64,000 nt of DNA from Bin87 sp034423595 (GCA_965207025.1 OZ242258.1:4092001-4156000); one strand, 5' to 3'; positions 9,036 through 19,183 are shown, numbered from the stretch's first letter. Notes: generated by a model from the sequence alone, not told the origin. Translations and numbers: made by a program.

Positions 9036-9669
9036 TCACGCGCGCCGGCGCCGGCCTTGCCGACGGGCACCGCTCATGTTCAAACGCCGGTCGAGCATTT
9101 GTCGGCTCACGCCGTAGGTCTCCTGCGCCACCGTGAGACCCATGCCAGAGTTGACGATTCGCCACGCGACCTGGTCCGTAACCAACAGGTGGCCGGCCAG
9201 ATGATTGGATTCATTCTCCAGGGCAGGATCAAAATCCCGGCAACCCATCATTCTGGAAATCACCTCCAGCGGATGAACCAGCAGTGCATGGCCGATCTCA
9301 TGAGCGAGGTCGCTGTTCTGGCGCGCCGGACTGTGGTCGTCGTTCACTATTACCATGCGCCGGCCGTCACCGAATGAAATGAGCGCGGCCGAGAACCCGC
9401 CGGCGTCCCGCATGGGTAAGCTGCTCGACCTGCTCGCTGCACCACTCTCTGAGCACCGAGAGCGGCACAATCGCGCTGCCACCATACACCACAGGAACGC
9501 CAGCTGTACCACTGAAGGCACAGTGCTGCAGATTTCCGCGCCTCGCGGCCTCGGGCACCTCTGAGCATCGGGTGGGGCCCGCAGCAACGCCTCTGAGGCT
9601 CTCCGTGGCTCCAGCGCAGAAATTCAGCCACGTCCCCGAGTCCCCCAACCCCCGTACTACGTCAACCAC
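9036..9669 (-). pseudogene. ImmA/IrrE-type metallopeptidase, frameshifted
   Basis: The C-terminal part has the zinc-protease core of ImmA/IrrE proteins: NDDHSPARQNSDLAHEIGHALLVHP (HEIGH motif), then a CRDFDPALENESNHLAG segment with a likely third ligand, and a basic tail. The plausible N-terminal part lies in a different frame from 9669 (SAIVPLSVLREWCSEQVEQL). This implies a frameshift near 9400. ImmA peptidases cut phage-type repressors to switch on mobile elements. The divergent gene at 9681 lies where such a repressor might be expected, but it has no clear repressor signature. Confidence 0.6.
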
Positions 9670-9680
9670 CCGAGGTCCAC

Positions 9681-10100
9681 ATGCCCCGCAACACCAAAGG
9701 CGTCGGTTACTTCACCACCGAAAACATTGTCGCCGTACTGCGCGCCCTACCGGAAATCGACGGAACATACGGCGAAGTCGCCAAGCAAGCCGCAGGGTAC
9801 GGCAGCGACGTCTCCCAGCGTACCATCGGCAAGTCGGTCTCTACCGGCCGCAAAGACCTGAAGGCAGGCAAACTCCAAAGCGCCTTCGCACGCTTCGCGC
9901 AACAGTATGAGCAGATCATGGAAGAAAACTGCAACGCCGACGCCAACCGCAATCGGGCACTCGGCACGGCTTTCGAGATCTTCGACAAGACCTGCGAGCG
10001 CGGCAAGGAGGAAGTGGTCATACCGGAGGTCAAACGCGCCGACCAGTGCCGGGAATGCCAGGACCTTAACCCAATTGACCGCCGCTGGCATCGGATCTGA
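9681..10100 (+). CDS. Conserved-looking hypothetical protein of the mobile region
   Basis: The 139-residue frame opens MPRNTKGVGYFTTENIVAVL. It has a central segment compatible with a helix-turn-helix (GTYGEVAKQAAGYGSDVSQR) and ends with a Cys-rich tail (CERGKEE, then CRECQ) that could bind a metal. It is divergent from the ImmA/IrrE remnant. Composition and its intact frame support coding, although no Shine-Dalgarno site is obvious. It could be a small terminase-like or DNA-binding protein, but this is a guess. Related segments of about 45 bases lie on each side (near 9600 and 10215). Confidence 0.5.
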   Translation: MPRNTKGVGYFTTENIVAVLRALPEIDGTYGEVAKQAAGYGSDVSQRTIGKSVSTGRKDLKAGKLQSAFARFAQQYEQIMEENCNADANRNRALGTAFEIFDKTCERGKEEVVIPEVKRADQCRECQDLNPIDRRWHRI

Positions 10101-10830
10101 TAACCCAATCCCAACTGCCACCAGGCGGCGCCAGATCGTCACACCTGATGCCCTTGGGCAGCCTCGCAACCCTCAGTAGCAGAAATTTTCCCGCCCGGCA
10201 GTGTCCAAGGGTCTCTAGGTGGCTCCAGCGCTAAAATTGGCTCACGTCCGACGCGACCAGTTGGCGGGGACACTCCACCGACCATGCTCCGAGTAAAGCC
10301 AGTGGCCACACCCCGCCGAGCAATCCACCACGGGCGCCGGCAACGCAGCCGGCGGATGACTGCACGGGTCGTGTTCTAAAACCGGACAGCACCGACCGCC
10401 ACCGACGACAGGCCGGCCGGTTTCGGTCCCAGCACCGGATGCCGCGAAAAACCGCAGCCCTGCGGCAAACGTACTAGACCACGCCTGCCTGATTACGGAC
10501 ACCCCGAGGGGTGGGGCATACCCTGCCGAACGACGGAAATTTGGTGACGCATAGTCAATTGACGGCCCAATAACCGGCCGTTAGTCTGGCCCCGTGACAA
10601 CTGCTGGGACCCTCCCGCCGCCAGCTGCGGCTCACTGGGCGCGGACGTTTTTGGGTAGGCACATCGCGCCTCCTCACGACGTTCGCGTCTGCGCGTGGGT
10701 TCGCAGTTGTCGCAGATTGCCTATCCTGAACCCGTGAGGGGGTTCCGTGTTTGAGCATCTGCTGTAGGCGACCCACATACCCCGGCGCGACGCTGCGCTG
10801 GCCACCGAGGACCACGACGGAAAGCGCATC
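10101..10830. other. Long intergenic stretch with terminator-like repeat
   Basis: No gene is convincing in these 730 bases. Around 10411-10440 the sequence GGCCGGTTTCGGTCCCAG recurs in the terminator-like hairpin after the Fic remnant (12782-12800). The stretch just before it, near 10215, repeats part of the DNA upstream of the 9681 gene (GTGGCTCCAGCGC). It looks like decayed accessory DNA. Confidence 0.4.
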
Positions 10831-11666
10831 TTGCCGCGTTGGCCGCACGACCCCAGTTCCCTGATCCCGCAGAGGGTTCCAGCCGTCCGCCGACACACGT
10901 TGCCGCCAGTCATCGCTGTCGCCATTATCGTCCCTACTCTGCTGGCCTGTGGAAGCCAGGAGCCGGCCCCGCCAGTTGAAGCCGAGGTACGACCCGCCAC
11001 ACGGGCAGCCAGCGCCAGCTCGGGAGCCACAACGGGGAGCATTTCCGCCACCCCTACCGACCGGAATCCCGGCAACAGGCTCCAGCAAGAGCCGGCCACG
11101 GATTCGGCAGCCACCCGGCGGCCAGTGCCGGCGACAGCAGCACCGACTCCAACCGAACGGCCAGCGCCCAATGCTACCTACACGCCGGAGCCCACCGTCG
11201 CTGAACCCGACCCCATGGACCAAATCCTCAAACTGCTCGACCTAGCAGAAGACGAGGACAACGTCCTCCTAGCGAACAACGTCTCGACTGCCGCCTTCCG
11301 CAGGGTGCTCGACAGCGGCGCAGCCCAGATCACAGACATGGTACTCGAAGAATACCCGGAACCGTTCAAGTCCTACAACCAAGACGGGAGACTAGAGCGT
11401 ACGTACTGGAAGACCTACTCGCCAACCGGGAGTGGGAGAAAGTCTCCACCACGGACGACACCGCCGTCGTGATGATGAAGTCAACCTTTGACCGGTACGC
11501 CGACGACAAGAGCAAGGGCACCCTATTCATCTGGGACATCACCGCACTCGCCAAGATCACCGCGATAAAACCAGGCACCGAAGTAGAACACGGAATCCCG
11601 CTGATCCCCGGCACCGAAGACTACAAGATGATTCTAATACTGACCAGCCCTGGTGGAATCACCTGA
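10831..11666 (+). pseudogene. Lipoprotein gene with a frameshift
   Basis: The N-terminus has a hydrophobic stretch and a lipobox (PPVIAVAIIVPTLLACGSQE), followed by a long Pro/Thr/Ala linker and a short globular start (DPMDQILKLLDLAEDEDNVL). The frame then turns unnatural near 11395. The adjacent frame continues as protein (VLEDLLANREWEKVSTTDDT, then FDRYADDKSKGTLFIWDITA) to a stop at 11666. One single-base shift would join the two. The layout matches the other lipoproteins in this window. Function unknown; the start codon is uncertain. Confidence 0.55.
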
Positions 11667-11880
11667 AATCGTCAAACGCGAGCAGTAGCAAAAAGCGGCC
11701 GGGTATCCTCCATCGAGGACACGACCGTCCGGGTTCTCGGTCCGGCCTGTCCATGGCAGTCTACGGCTGAGAACTATCCAGCGCCCTGCAACCCCTACGC
11801 AACGAGGCTTGAGCCGCGACCACGGACGACTTCTGATATTCGACGCCGACCACCGTGGCTGTGTCAAGTAGGATGAAGTC

Positions 11881-12748
11881 ATGACAATCAGACTCTGGCG
11901 CCCCATCACACCCCTGCAGCCTTACCCGGAACAGGACTTCTCACAGCACGACGCCCTCCGTGACCAGTGGCTCAACCGCGGGACAGACGTACGAGACAGC
12001 GGCCTCACAGCACTCCACCGCATCTGGGCCATCGAAACCGGCATCATCGAAGGGATCTGCCGACTGGATGAAGCACAGACGCGGACTCTCGTTGAACAGG
12101 GCTTTGAAGCCGGGAACATCCCCCAATCCGGCACTGGCCAGGAACCCCGACAACCTGCTGGCCATCCTACAGGGCCACTTGACTGCTCTGGACGCCATCT
12201 ACTGCGAAGTGCGCCGTTGCCGTTCGATCAACCTGACGGCAATCCGCCAACTCCACCAAGTAATCGTCGTCCACCAGCCCACCTACCGGGCTTACTCTCC
12301 GCAGGGCCAGCCTTTCGAAGCACGCCTTCACGCCGGCACGTTCAAGACCCTGCCAAACAACCCCACCCGACCCGGACCCGACGGCGTGATCCACCAGTAC
12401 TGCCCGCCCGAGTACGTCCTGTCCGAGCTCGACAACTTGCTGACTTGGTACGCTCAGTATGTCGCCCAGCCCGGCGACTACCATCCCCTGTTGGTCGCCG
12501 CGTGGCCCCACCACCGCTTCGCGCAGATCCACCCATATGCCGTCGGCAACGGCCGGGTCACGCACGCCCTCGTCACCTAGCACCTGCTTCAGCACAACTA
12601 CTTGCCCATCATCGTTACCCGTTACGACCGCGACGATTACATCGACGCCCTCGAAGCGGCCGACGACGACGGCCTCGGGCCACTGGTCGCATTCACGGCG
12701 GACCTACAAAGGCGAGCCATCCTGGGAGCGATGACAGCACCGAACTGA
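11881..12748 (+). pseudogene. Fic-domain protein gene, frameshift and nonsense
   Basis: Three segments of a classic Fic protein are readable: an N-terminal helix (IWAIETGIIEGICRLDEAQT), the central region (QPTYRAYSPQGQPFEARLHA, then HQYCPPEYVLSELDNLLTWY) and the core HHRFAQIHPYAVGNGR. Fic enzymes transfer AMP or related groups using the HPFx(D/E)GNGR loop; here the acidic residue is Val. A frameshift near 12125 separates segments one and two. A TAG at 12578-12580 interrupts the core, after which HLLQHNYLPIIVTRYDRDDY continues in frame to a stop at 12748. A strong hairpin follows directly. The gene is clearly dead. Confidence 0.82.
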
Positions 12749-12755
12749 TCCACAG

Positions 12756-12793
12756 CGAAACCGGCCGCCCCGACGCCGGGGCGGCCGGTTTCG
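12756..12793 (+). terminator. Strong hairpin, likely terminator
   Basis: Two perfectly complementary 16-base arms (12756-12771 and 12778-12793, containing CCGGCCGCCCC and GGGGCGGCCGG) enclose a six-base loop. It begins eight bases after the stop of the Fic remnant. No T-run follows, so it could also be a repeat element. Confidence 0.6.
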
Positions 12794-13023
12794 GTCCCAG
12801 TGCCAGATGCCTTGAATTTCACCCACAGAGCCGCCTGGCCGGCCGCCCGCGGCGTTCGACGCAGTTGCCGCACCGCCGCAACACTTTTAGGCCCGTACCG
12901 CTCGGCCGGCACTCAGAACGGTCACCGTCAAAACGATGACAGCCGGCCGTGGCGCCACCGCATGGTCAACGAATACATTCACGTCAGGCTGACGACGGCT
13001 ACCTAACTTGGAGGACCCGGCAC

Positions 13024-13254
13024 ATGCCGCAACACCCCTACCTCTGGCCCACTTGGCTGTCGCGCTTTCAGACCGACGAGAACTCCTGTGAGTGGGCCAT
13101 CTGGTTCAAGGCACATCACGCCGAATGGATACGCCAGCCCTCCGACTGCGACCGGACCAAGTGCCTGATGCGCCGCACGGTGTTGCTGGACCTGCACGCG
13201 AGGAATGGGCCGACCGCGGCCGTAACGGCTAACAGGAAACGAGCAACGGTGTAA
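13024..13254 (+). CDS. Short hypothetical protein, possible nuclease N-terminal fragment
   Basis: ATG 13024 has GGAGGA upstream. The 76-residue product starts MPQHPYLWPTWLSRF and contains CEWAIWFKAHHAEW and PSDCDRTKCLMRRTVLLDL. The CEWAxWFKAH pattern reminds me of the N-terminus of PD-(D/E)XK nucleases, and the frame stops where the catalytic region should begin. I therefore suspect a truncated gene. It lies just upstream of the methyltransferase remnant, which fits a former nuclease/methylase cluster. Family assignment is uncertain. Confidence 0.4.
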   Translation: MPQHPYLWPTWLSRFQTDENSCEWAIWFKAHHAEWIRQPSDCDRTKCLMRRTVLLDLHARNGPTAAVTANRKRATV

Positions 13255-13454
13255 CAAACGCCAATTTATGACGAAGCCCAGACACGGAAATTAGAGCACC
13301 GTACGCGACGGCTGACAGCGCAGGCTCAACGCCACGACAAAAAGCCGGTGCGTGATGTATCGGATGCACACGTGGTTTGGGCCCACGAGGCTCCCGTTCA
13401 ATCCCGGCCGTTCCAGGCGACCTTCCAACAGCAGGTAGGAGTGCAAAAATATAG

Positions 13455-14289
13455 ATGGGCCTGTTGCTCGACCAAGCCCAGCAGACGGACGGAGAAAACA
13501 TTTTCATCGCCGGCGACAACCTCGCCGGCATCGAACTCGTCAGGCAATTGGGCATCACGGCGGACTTGGTTTACATCGACCCGCCATAAGCCACCAACCG
13601 TGAATTCCTCATTGACGTTGACAGCGCCAACTCGGTATCGGCGTCCGGCACGACGGCGTACCGAGACCGCACCACCGGGGCGCAGTACATCAGCGAGCTC
13701 ACGCTACGCATCCAAGCCCTGCGCGAGGTGATGGCGGAACACGCCTCGATATTCGTCCATATCGGCGTCCAGAACGAACACTACGTCAGGCTGATACTCG
13801 ACGACGTGTTCGGCCCCGAAAACCACCAGACGACGGTAGCGTGAATCAAGTGCAACCCCAAGAACTTCCGCCGCGCGGGCTACGGCAACATACGCGACAG
13901 CATCGTACAATACTCAAATCGTACAATACTCAAAGTGACCGGAAGCTTTCCTTTACCGACCCGGGCGGGCTACCATGAACGCCCACGAAGCCAGGCTCGC
14001 CGGCATACCTGTAGCGGAAGTGCGTTTCATGCCGGCGCAAGACGTCTGGGTGTTCAAGGACCCGCAGCGACCCCGGTACCCCACGGAGAAAAACGCCGCA
14101 ATGCTGAGATGCATCATCGAGACCTGCACCGACCCGGGGCACACGGTGCTGGACTGCTACGCCGGCAGCGGCACGACGCTCGTCGAAGCTGCCCGCCTCG
14201 GACGCCGGTTCATTGGCATGGACCAGTCACCCGCCGCCGGACGGGTGATCAGAAGACGGCTGGAGCAAACAGCAGTAAAATTTCGCTGA
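13455..14289 (+). pseudogene. DNA methyltransferase (beta-class N4/N6), multiply disrupted
   Basis: In one frame from ATG 13455 the product reads IFIAGDNLAGIEL, then LVYIDPP followed by TAA (13587-13589) where DPPY is expected. It continues REFLIDVDSANS, FVHIGVQNEHYVRLILDDVF, a TGA at 13842-13844 where Trp is likely, and NPKNFRRAGYGNIRDSIVQY. A 16-base tandem duplication at 13902-13933 shifts the frame, and another TGA (13936-13938) follows. The rest reads DVWVFKDPQRPRYPTEKN and LDCYAGSGTTLVEAARLGRR (motif I) to 14289. Motif order IV then I marks a beta-class enzyme. It cannot be made as one protein. Confidence 0.85.
13902..13933 (+). repeat. 16-base tandem duplication within the methyltransferase
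   Basis: The 16-base unit ATCGTACAATACTCAA occurs twice back to back. Sixteen is not a multiple of three, so the extra copy shifts the reading frame. Deleting one copy restores continuity apart from a nearby TGA. Confidence 0.9.
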
Positions 14290-14730
14290 CGGCTGGCGAT
14301 GACCCTTACACCTTAGGTGCCCTGATCAACCGTGCATCCTCCCGTTGGGACCAGATATGCGAGAAAATTGCGAACTCAGCGTGCGGTAAAAACGGACCAA
14401 CCTGACAGCCTTCGCTGTCAGGCCGCCTTCGATCTCTATTCCCGAATCTTCCAGGAACGGGACATTCCCTGGCTCAACAACTGGCTCAGCGAGCCGAGCA
14501 GGAAGCTCAGAAAGCCCAGATCGGAGAAACCCTGATCCACGCCGAAAAGTGGCGCACGACCCGGGCCGGAAAGAGCCTCCAACAGGTTAGAATGGCACCT
14601 GCCGCACCGGGAGGAGAACCACGAAAGTTCACCAAAGACTGGCAGGCTCAAGTGCGAACCACCACGACCGGGGAGAACAGCCCCGGCCGGCAACGCATCC
14701 CCCGAACCCAGCACCCCAGCGGGGTCCATC
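14290..14730. other. Gene-poor stretch with a small hairpin
   Basis: A hairpin with eight-base arms (CTGACAGC at 14402-14409 and GCTGTCAG at 14414-14421, loop CTTC) could terminate transcription from the methyltransferase side. From about 14430 to 14600 two overlapping frames look partly protein-like (RIFQERDIPWLNNWLSEP and QRAEQEAQKAQIGETLIHAE). This suggests another small frameshifted gene, but I cannot identify it. Confidence 0.35.
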
Positions 14731-15255
14731 ATGACCGAAATCAGGCACCGATTGCCTTACCAAGACGGCCACGGCGGACACCGCATCTACGCTGAGGATG
14801 AACGAGGCGGGTTCCGCAACGAAAACGGAGCCCACTGGAGCCCGCCCATCAGAAGCATCTCCAAGCAATGGCAGGAGCTGCCGGCTTTCCAAGCATTCGG
14901 CGAAACAATACTTGCGTCCTCGGACCGAGTGGAATGGCGCGCGCAGACCCGACGCCGCAGGGTGGAACGCGTGACTTCCTACTACCCCGGATTCACGCCG
15001 GTGGACCTCGCCGCGCAGAAGGACTTCCGCCTCTACATCGACGTCGACGCCAGCCAGATCACCGGCCACACTACCACGTGGTTCGACTACTTCGGCAAGT
15101 ACACTTGCACCGCCGACCGCGACAAACCGGAAGCGGCCAACCACATGCTGGAACACGCCATAGAGCGCCTTCTAACCGTCGGCGCAGCGATTGACCAAGC
15201 GATCAACGCGCAGTTCACCGACACGCTGCCGCCCAGCATCGGACCGGCCTGCTGA
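14731..15255 (+). CDS. Hypothetical protein
   Basis: ATG 14731 opens a clean 174-codon frame with natural composition: RVEWRAQTRRRRVERVTSYY, then QKDFRLYIDVDASQITGHTT and a helical region ANHMLEHAIERLLTVGAAID. I do not recognise the family and see no catalytic motif. It is cytosolic by appearance, with no signal peptide or membrane segment. It is one of the few unbroken genes in the accessory stretch and lies downstream of the methyltransferase remnant on the same strand. Confidence 0.5.
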   Translation: MTEIRHRLPYQDGHGGHRIYAEDERGGFRNENGAHWSPPIRSISKQWQELPAFQAFGETILASSDRVEWRAQTRRRRVERVTSYYPGFTPVDLAAQKDFRLYIDVDASQITGHTTTWFDYFGKYTCTADRDKPEAANHMLEHAIERLLTVGAAIDQAINAQFTDTLPPSIGPAC

Positions 15256-15691
15256 CTCGCCGAGGCACCGGCCAGCAAGGTCTCAGCCAACCTACACAGA
15301 ACGTCATCGGCTGGATGCTCTGAGTCCTCGACTGCCTGACCGACGCAATGGCGGTCTAGACATGGGCACCTTTGACATCGGTGCCGGCGCTGCCGGATTG
15401 ACGGTGCTTAGTGCTGACGGAGGCGCCTCAGCCGATGTGGTCATGGACATGTCGCCGACCTGCTTTGGCGGTTTGGGTCGCCGCCGTGGATAAGGTGGTC
15501 AAGCCACGGATCCCGTTTCCGTGGGAACTCGCCGCGCCGCCTTCGGCTTGAATTGGTGTAGCTTAGGAGCCAAACATTGCTGCCGCGCCTCGGAACCCGA
15601 TGACTACCAGCACCGCCCGGTGGGCGCGGAGAGTACGTCAGGTGTGCAACCTCGCTGCCATAAATCAACGTAGACGTTGAGAACCGGGATC
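15256..15691. other. Intergenic with one flavoprotein-like fragment
   Basis: The only recognisable content is the short FAD-fold fragment at 15362-15493, listed separately. The remainder up to the ankyrin-repeat gene has no convincing coding frame. Confidence 0.4.
15362..15493 (+). pseudogene. Fragment resembling the FAD-binding start of a flavoprotein
   Basis: The 43-codon frame opens MGTFDIGAGAAGLTVLSADG, matching the GxGxxG dinucleotide-binding loop of pyridine nucleotide-disulfide oxidoreductases. A second element (ADVVMDMSPTCFGG) resembles the GG-C motif that follows the acidic ribose-binding residue. Nothing else of such an enzyme follows, so it appears to be a remnant. The match is short and could be chance. 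Confidence 0.35.
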
Positions 15692-18600
15692 TCAGCAGGC
15701 TTGCCTGAGTGTCGCTTTCCATTCAGCTGCATCTTCTGCCGAGCCCATCAGGTCACAAGGTGTGTCTCCGTCTGAGTTAGCGGCGTCGGTGTCTGCGCCG
15801 TACTCGATGAGCAGGTCGACGATTTCAGCTCTGGCTTGCGCATCATGGTCGTACCAACGTGCGATTAGGTGAAGAGGCGTATTCCCATCGTGGTTTTGGG
15901 CGGAGGCCTCGGCTCCGCGCTCCAGCAGAAGACGGACGACGCCCACCGCGTCAGAGCGCATTGCGTAGTGGAGCGGGGTTTCACCGTCATCATCTCGGGC
16001 GGAAACGTTCGCACCATGTTCCAGCAAAACAGCGGTGACTTTGGTACTGCCGGCGAACGGGGCAAAATGTAGCGGTGTGGATCCCTCCGGTCCGGTCGCG
16101 GCCAAACTGGCGCCGTGTTCCAGCAACAGGCTGATGACCTCGGGCTCGGGGGTGCCCAACAACATGGCCCAGAGGAGAAGAGAGCCACCAAACCAGTCGT
16201 CGTCCGGCGTTACGGACGCGTCGCATCCATGAACCAGCAAGAGCCTCACAATTTCCGGACTCGCCACCGCATCCCCGCTCGACGGACTGCTCTCGAACAA
16301 AACATAGTAGTAGAGGTGCAAGATCGTGACGCCATTGTCGCCGTACCCCTCGTTGGCATCGGCTCCGCTTTCGAGCAAGAGCCTTACGACGTCAGGATTT
16401 CCGTCATAGGCGGAGATTTGGACGGCCATGGAAAGGGGCGTGTCCCCGTACGTGTTCTTCCCAGGGTTCGGGTTGGCCCCGCGGGCCAGCAGCGCCTGGA
16501 TCGCCCCGTGGTCGTTTCCTGCACCCACCGCTAAAGTGACCACGGGCGTGTTGGAAGCATTTTTGGCTTCGATGTCCGCACCGCGGCTCAGCAGCAGTTC
16601 AACGACCTCGCGGTCGGAGTTGTCCCTGACCGCATAATGCAGCGGAGTATCGCCCGCGGCGTCGACCAGGTTCGGGTCCGCGCCGCGGTCCAGCAACAGT
16701 TCAATGATTTCCTTTTGGGCTCCCCTTTCGATTGCCCAGTGCAAGGCGCTGAGGCCCTCATCACCAGTCAGCGACGGATTGGCTCCCAAGTCCAATTCAG
16801 CTTGCACGGTCGCGAGGGTGAACGCGCCCGTCTCCCAGAATTCCCCCGAACACAACCGCCCGCAGGCCGCCCCTTCCGGCTCGGCTGCGAGGTTCATGAA
16901 CAGCGGCGAGGTCGGAGTTGGACCTTCCGACGGCAACGCGACGATGCCCTGTTCGGTCCACTCCGTCAAGCGGGAAAAGTAAGGAGGATGGGTACTTGGT
17001 GGATGGACACGTCCGACGTGGTCTTCTGCGGTCCTGCCCCAGCAGACCGCGGTTCCGTCGGTCCGCACCGCGCAAGTGCGTTCAATTCCCGCGCTGACCC
17101 GCGCGAACCTACCGCCCGGCGGCGTGTCCTGGATGGTGTTCCCTCCCCAGCACTGGAGAGAACCGTCGGGTCGTATCCCACATCTCTGGTGGCTGCCCAT
17201 GGACAGCGCCGTCAGCGGACCCAGATCCGGCCGGAGAGATTGATACCCGCTCCATGACTGACACGACACCACCAAATCCGCCGTGATCCCACAGCCGTCA
17301 TGGGGTCCGATTTCGAAGGAGATGAAGCTGCCGGTTGGAGACGGCATGGAGCCTCCCCAACATTCGACCTCTCCATTCCTCCGGATGCCGCAGGCGGAGT
17401 CGTCGCCGGAAGCGATGGAAACAAATTTCTCACCAGGAGGCCCGCTGCGGACGCCGTGATAGTTCAGCTCACCCCAGCACTCGGCTTCGCCCCCAGAACG
17501 CAACCCGCAGGTGTGATTTTTGCCTGCGCTGATGGCGATGAACCGGCCCCCCGGCGACGTTGCCTGCCCCCGGTGGCTGCTCCCCCAGCAGACGACCGAA
17601 TTGTCGGTTTTCAATCCGCAGGTATGATGGTTTCCAGTGACAACCTCCAGGAAATCCCCTTCGGGAGGGTCGTCCAGATCCCGATCCAGGTCGGGTTCCG
17701 GGCCACCTCCGCCGGGGTATTGATCGTAACCCCAGCAGTGGATTTTGTTTTCCGTAGTGACCGCGCAGGTGTGGAGATAACCGACGCTGATTGCCCGGTA
17801 GGCGGGTTCTCCAGGCTCAGGGCGCCCGGCGTCCGGCTTGCCCCAGCAAAACTTGCCGTGATAGGTGTCCTGCGCTTCCTGCCACTGGCAGGAATTGTCG
17901 TCGCCGACGGCGATGTAGGTGGTCATCCCATCGTCCCGCACCGCGGAAACCGCGTACACCAACCCCAGCTCGTTGATGCCGTATCCGCCGGGCGGCATCG
18001 CGCCCGACGTCTTCCCCCAGCACACGACAATGCCGTCGTCCCTTGACGCGCAGGCAAACTCCTCGCCAACGCTGATCGCCGTGAAACGTCCCTGCGGAGG
18101 AGCTCCGAGACCCTCGAGGGCCCAGGTCGGTAGCGAGTTCCAACAGCGCACGGCGCCGCCGGTCCGGATCCCGCAGCCCCTTTCGCCTTCCACGCTGATC
18201 GTCTCGAAGCTGCCCTCCGGGGCCGGCAGTTGTGAGAATTGCTCGCCGCGAAATTCCCAACATGCGACGGAGCCGTCGTTCCTGACGCCGCAGTTATAGC
18301 CCTCATGGTCCGCGCTCACCGACGCGAATCTCTCGCCGGTCAGGATTGCCACGCCCTCGCCGTATTCACCGCCCCAGCATATTGACCGGCCATCGGCCCG
18401 GACGCCGCATGTGTGCTTGTACCCGGCATCCAGCATCAGGAACTTCCCCGCAGGGGCTCGGTCCAGACCATCCTCGGCGCCATACTTGTCGGTCCAACAT
18501 TCGACCTCCCCGTCTGCTTTCAGGGCGCACAGGTGGCTTCTTCCGGCGGCCAGGGATGTGTAGACTTCAGCGGATTTCGCCAGTTGCTCCGATTGGGGAG

Positions 18601-19183
18601 GCGCCCACTCGCCCCAGCATTCAATGCCGCCCTCGGACCGCGCGCCGCAGGAGTAGCGGTAGAATGTGGTGACCGCGGTGAACGACCCGACGGGCTCCGA
18701 GGACTGTCCGTACCAGTCCTCGCCCCAGCACATGGCGGTACCGTCGGCTCGCAAGCCACAGCTGTGGCTCAGTCCCGAGACCATGTTCACCAGGTTCTCG
18801 ATCGTGTAGAACTCAATGCCGGTTGGCGGCGCAGACGTTTGGACACTCGGTATTTCATCAGAAGTCTGCCCTGCACCAGGGGAAGGCGGCGTGGGAGTCG
18901 GGCCCGAGCGAGGCGCCTCTGTCGCGGTGGTCGGCGCCGCGGTCGGTTCCGCCGGTGGGTTCGATCCAGCCGTGGGTGGGGGCGGGTTGGTCGGCGTTGC
19001 GGTGGCGGCCGGAGGTTCGGTCGGTGCGGCCGCTTCCCGATGGGTTTCTGGGGCATCAGTTGTCGCCGTGGCGTCCGCGCCTTGTCCGACCGGGCCGGAA
19101 GACTGAGCCGGCGGAGAGCCTGTTTCGGTGGCACAGGCTATGGCCAGAACTGCCACAAGCACGGCGAGAGCGAGTATTTTCAC
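15692..19183 (-). CDS. Lipoprotein with RCC1-like propeller repeats fused to ankyrin repeats
   Basis: I choose GTG 19183 because it begins a lipoprotein signal (KILALAVLVAVLAIAC, lipid Cys17); an ATG at 19261 would lie inside the upstream gene. After a Thr/Pro linker come about 15 repeats of roughly 45-50 residues built on CGLRADGTAMCWG-like cores, each with two Cys residues (residues 130-790). These resemble bacterial RCC1-type beta-propeller repeats. The rest, about 830-1163, contains 9-10 ankyrin repeats (GDTPLHYAVR, VVELLLSRGADIEA). Both repeat types bind proteins, so a cell-surface binding or scaffold role is likely. Partners unknown. Confidence 0.85.
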   Translation of the reverse strand: MKILALAVLVAVLAIACATETGSPPAQSSGPVGQGADATATTDAPETHREAAAPTEPPAATATPTNPPPPTAGSNPPAEPTAAPTTATEAPRSGPTPTPPSPGAGQTSDEIPSVQTSAPPTGIEFYTIENLVNMVSGLSHSCGLRADGTAMCWGEDWYGQSSEPVGSFTAVTTFYRYSCGARSEGGIECWGEWAPPQSEQLAKSAEVYTSLAAGRSHLCALKADGEVECWTDKYGAEDGLDRAPAGKFLMLDAGYKHTCGVRADGRSICWGGEYGEGVAILTGERFASVSADHEGYNCGVRNDGSVACWEFRGEQFSQLPAPEGSFETISVEGERGCGIRTGGAVRCWNSLPTWALEGLGAPPQGRFTAISVGEEFACASRDDGIVVCWGKTSGAMPPGGYGINELGLVYAVSAVRDDGMTTYIAVGDDNSCQWQEAQDTYHGKFCWGKPDAGRPEPGEPAYRAISVGYLHTCAVTTENKIHCWGYDQYPGGGGPEPDLDRDLDDPPEGDFLEVVTGNHHTCGLKTDNSVVCWGSSHRGQATSPGGRFIAISAGKNHTCGLRSGGEAECWGELNYHGVRSGPPGEKFVSIASGDDSACGIRRNGEVECWGGSMPSPTGSFISFEIGPHDGCGITADLVVSCQSWSGYQSLRPDLGPLTALSMGSHQRCGIRPDGSLQCWGGNTIQDTPPGGRFARVSAGIERTCAVRTDGTAVCWGRTAEDHVGRVHPPSTHPPYFSRLTEWTEQGIVALPSEGPTPTSPLFMNLAAEPEGAACGRLCSGEFWETGAFTLATVQAELDLGANPSLTGDEGLSALHWAIERGAQKEIIELLLDRGADPNLVDAAGDTPLHYAVRDNSDREVVELLLSRGADIEAKNASNTPVVTLAVGAGNDHGAIQALLARGANPNPGKNTYGDTPLSMAVQISAYDGNPDVVRLLLESGADANEGYGDNGVTILHLYYYVLFESSPSSGDAVASPEIVRLLLVHGCDASVTPDDDWFGGSLLLWAMLLGTPEPEVISLLLEHGASLAATGPEGSTPLHFAPFAGSTKVTAVLLEHGANVSARDDDGETPLHYAMRSDAVGVVRLLLERGAEASAQNHDGNTPLHLIARWYDHDAQARAEIVDLLIEYGADTDAANSDGDTPCDLMGSAEDAAEWKATLRQAC

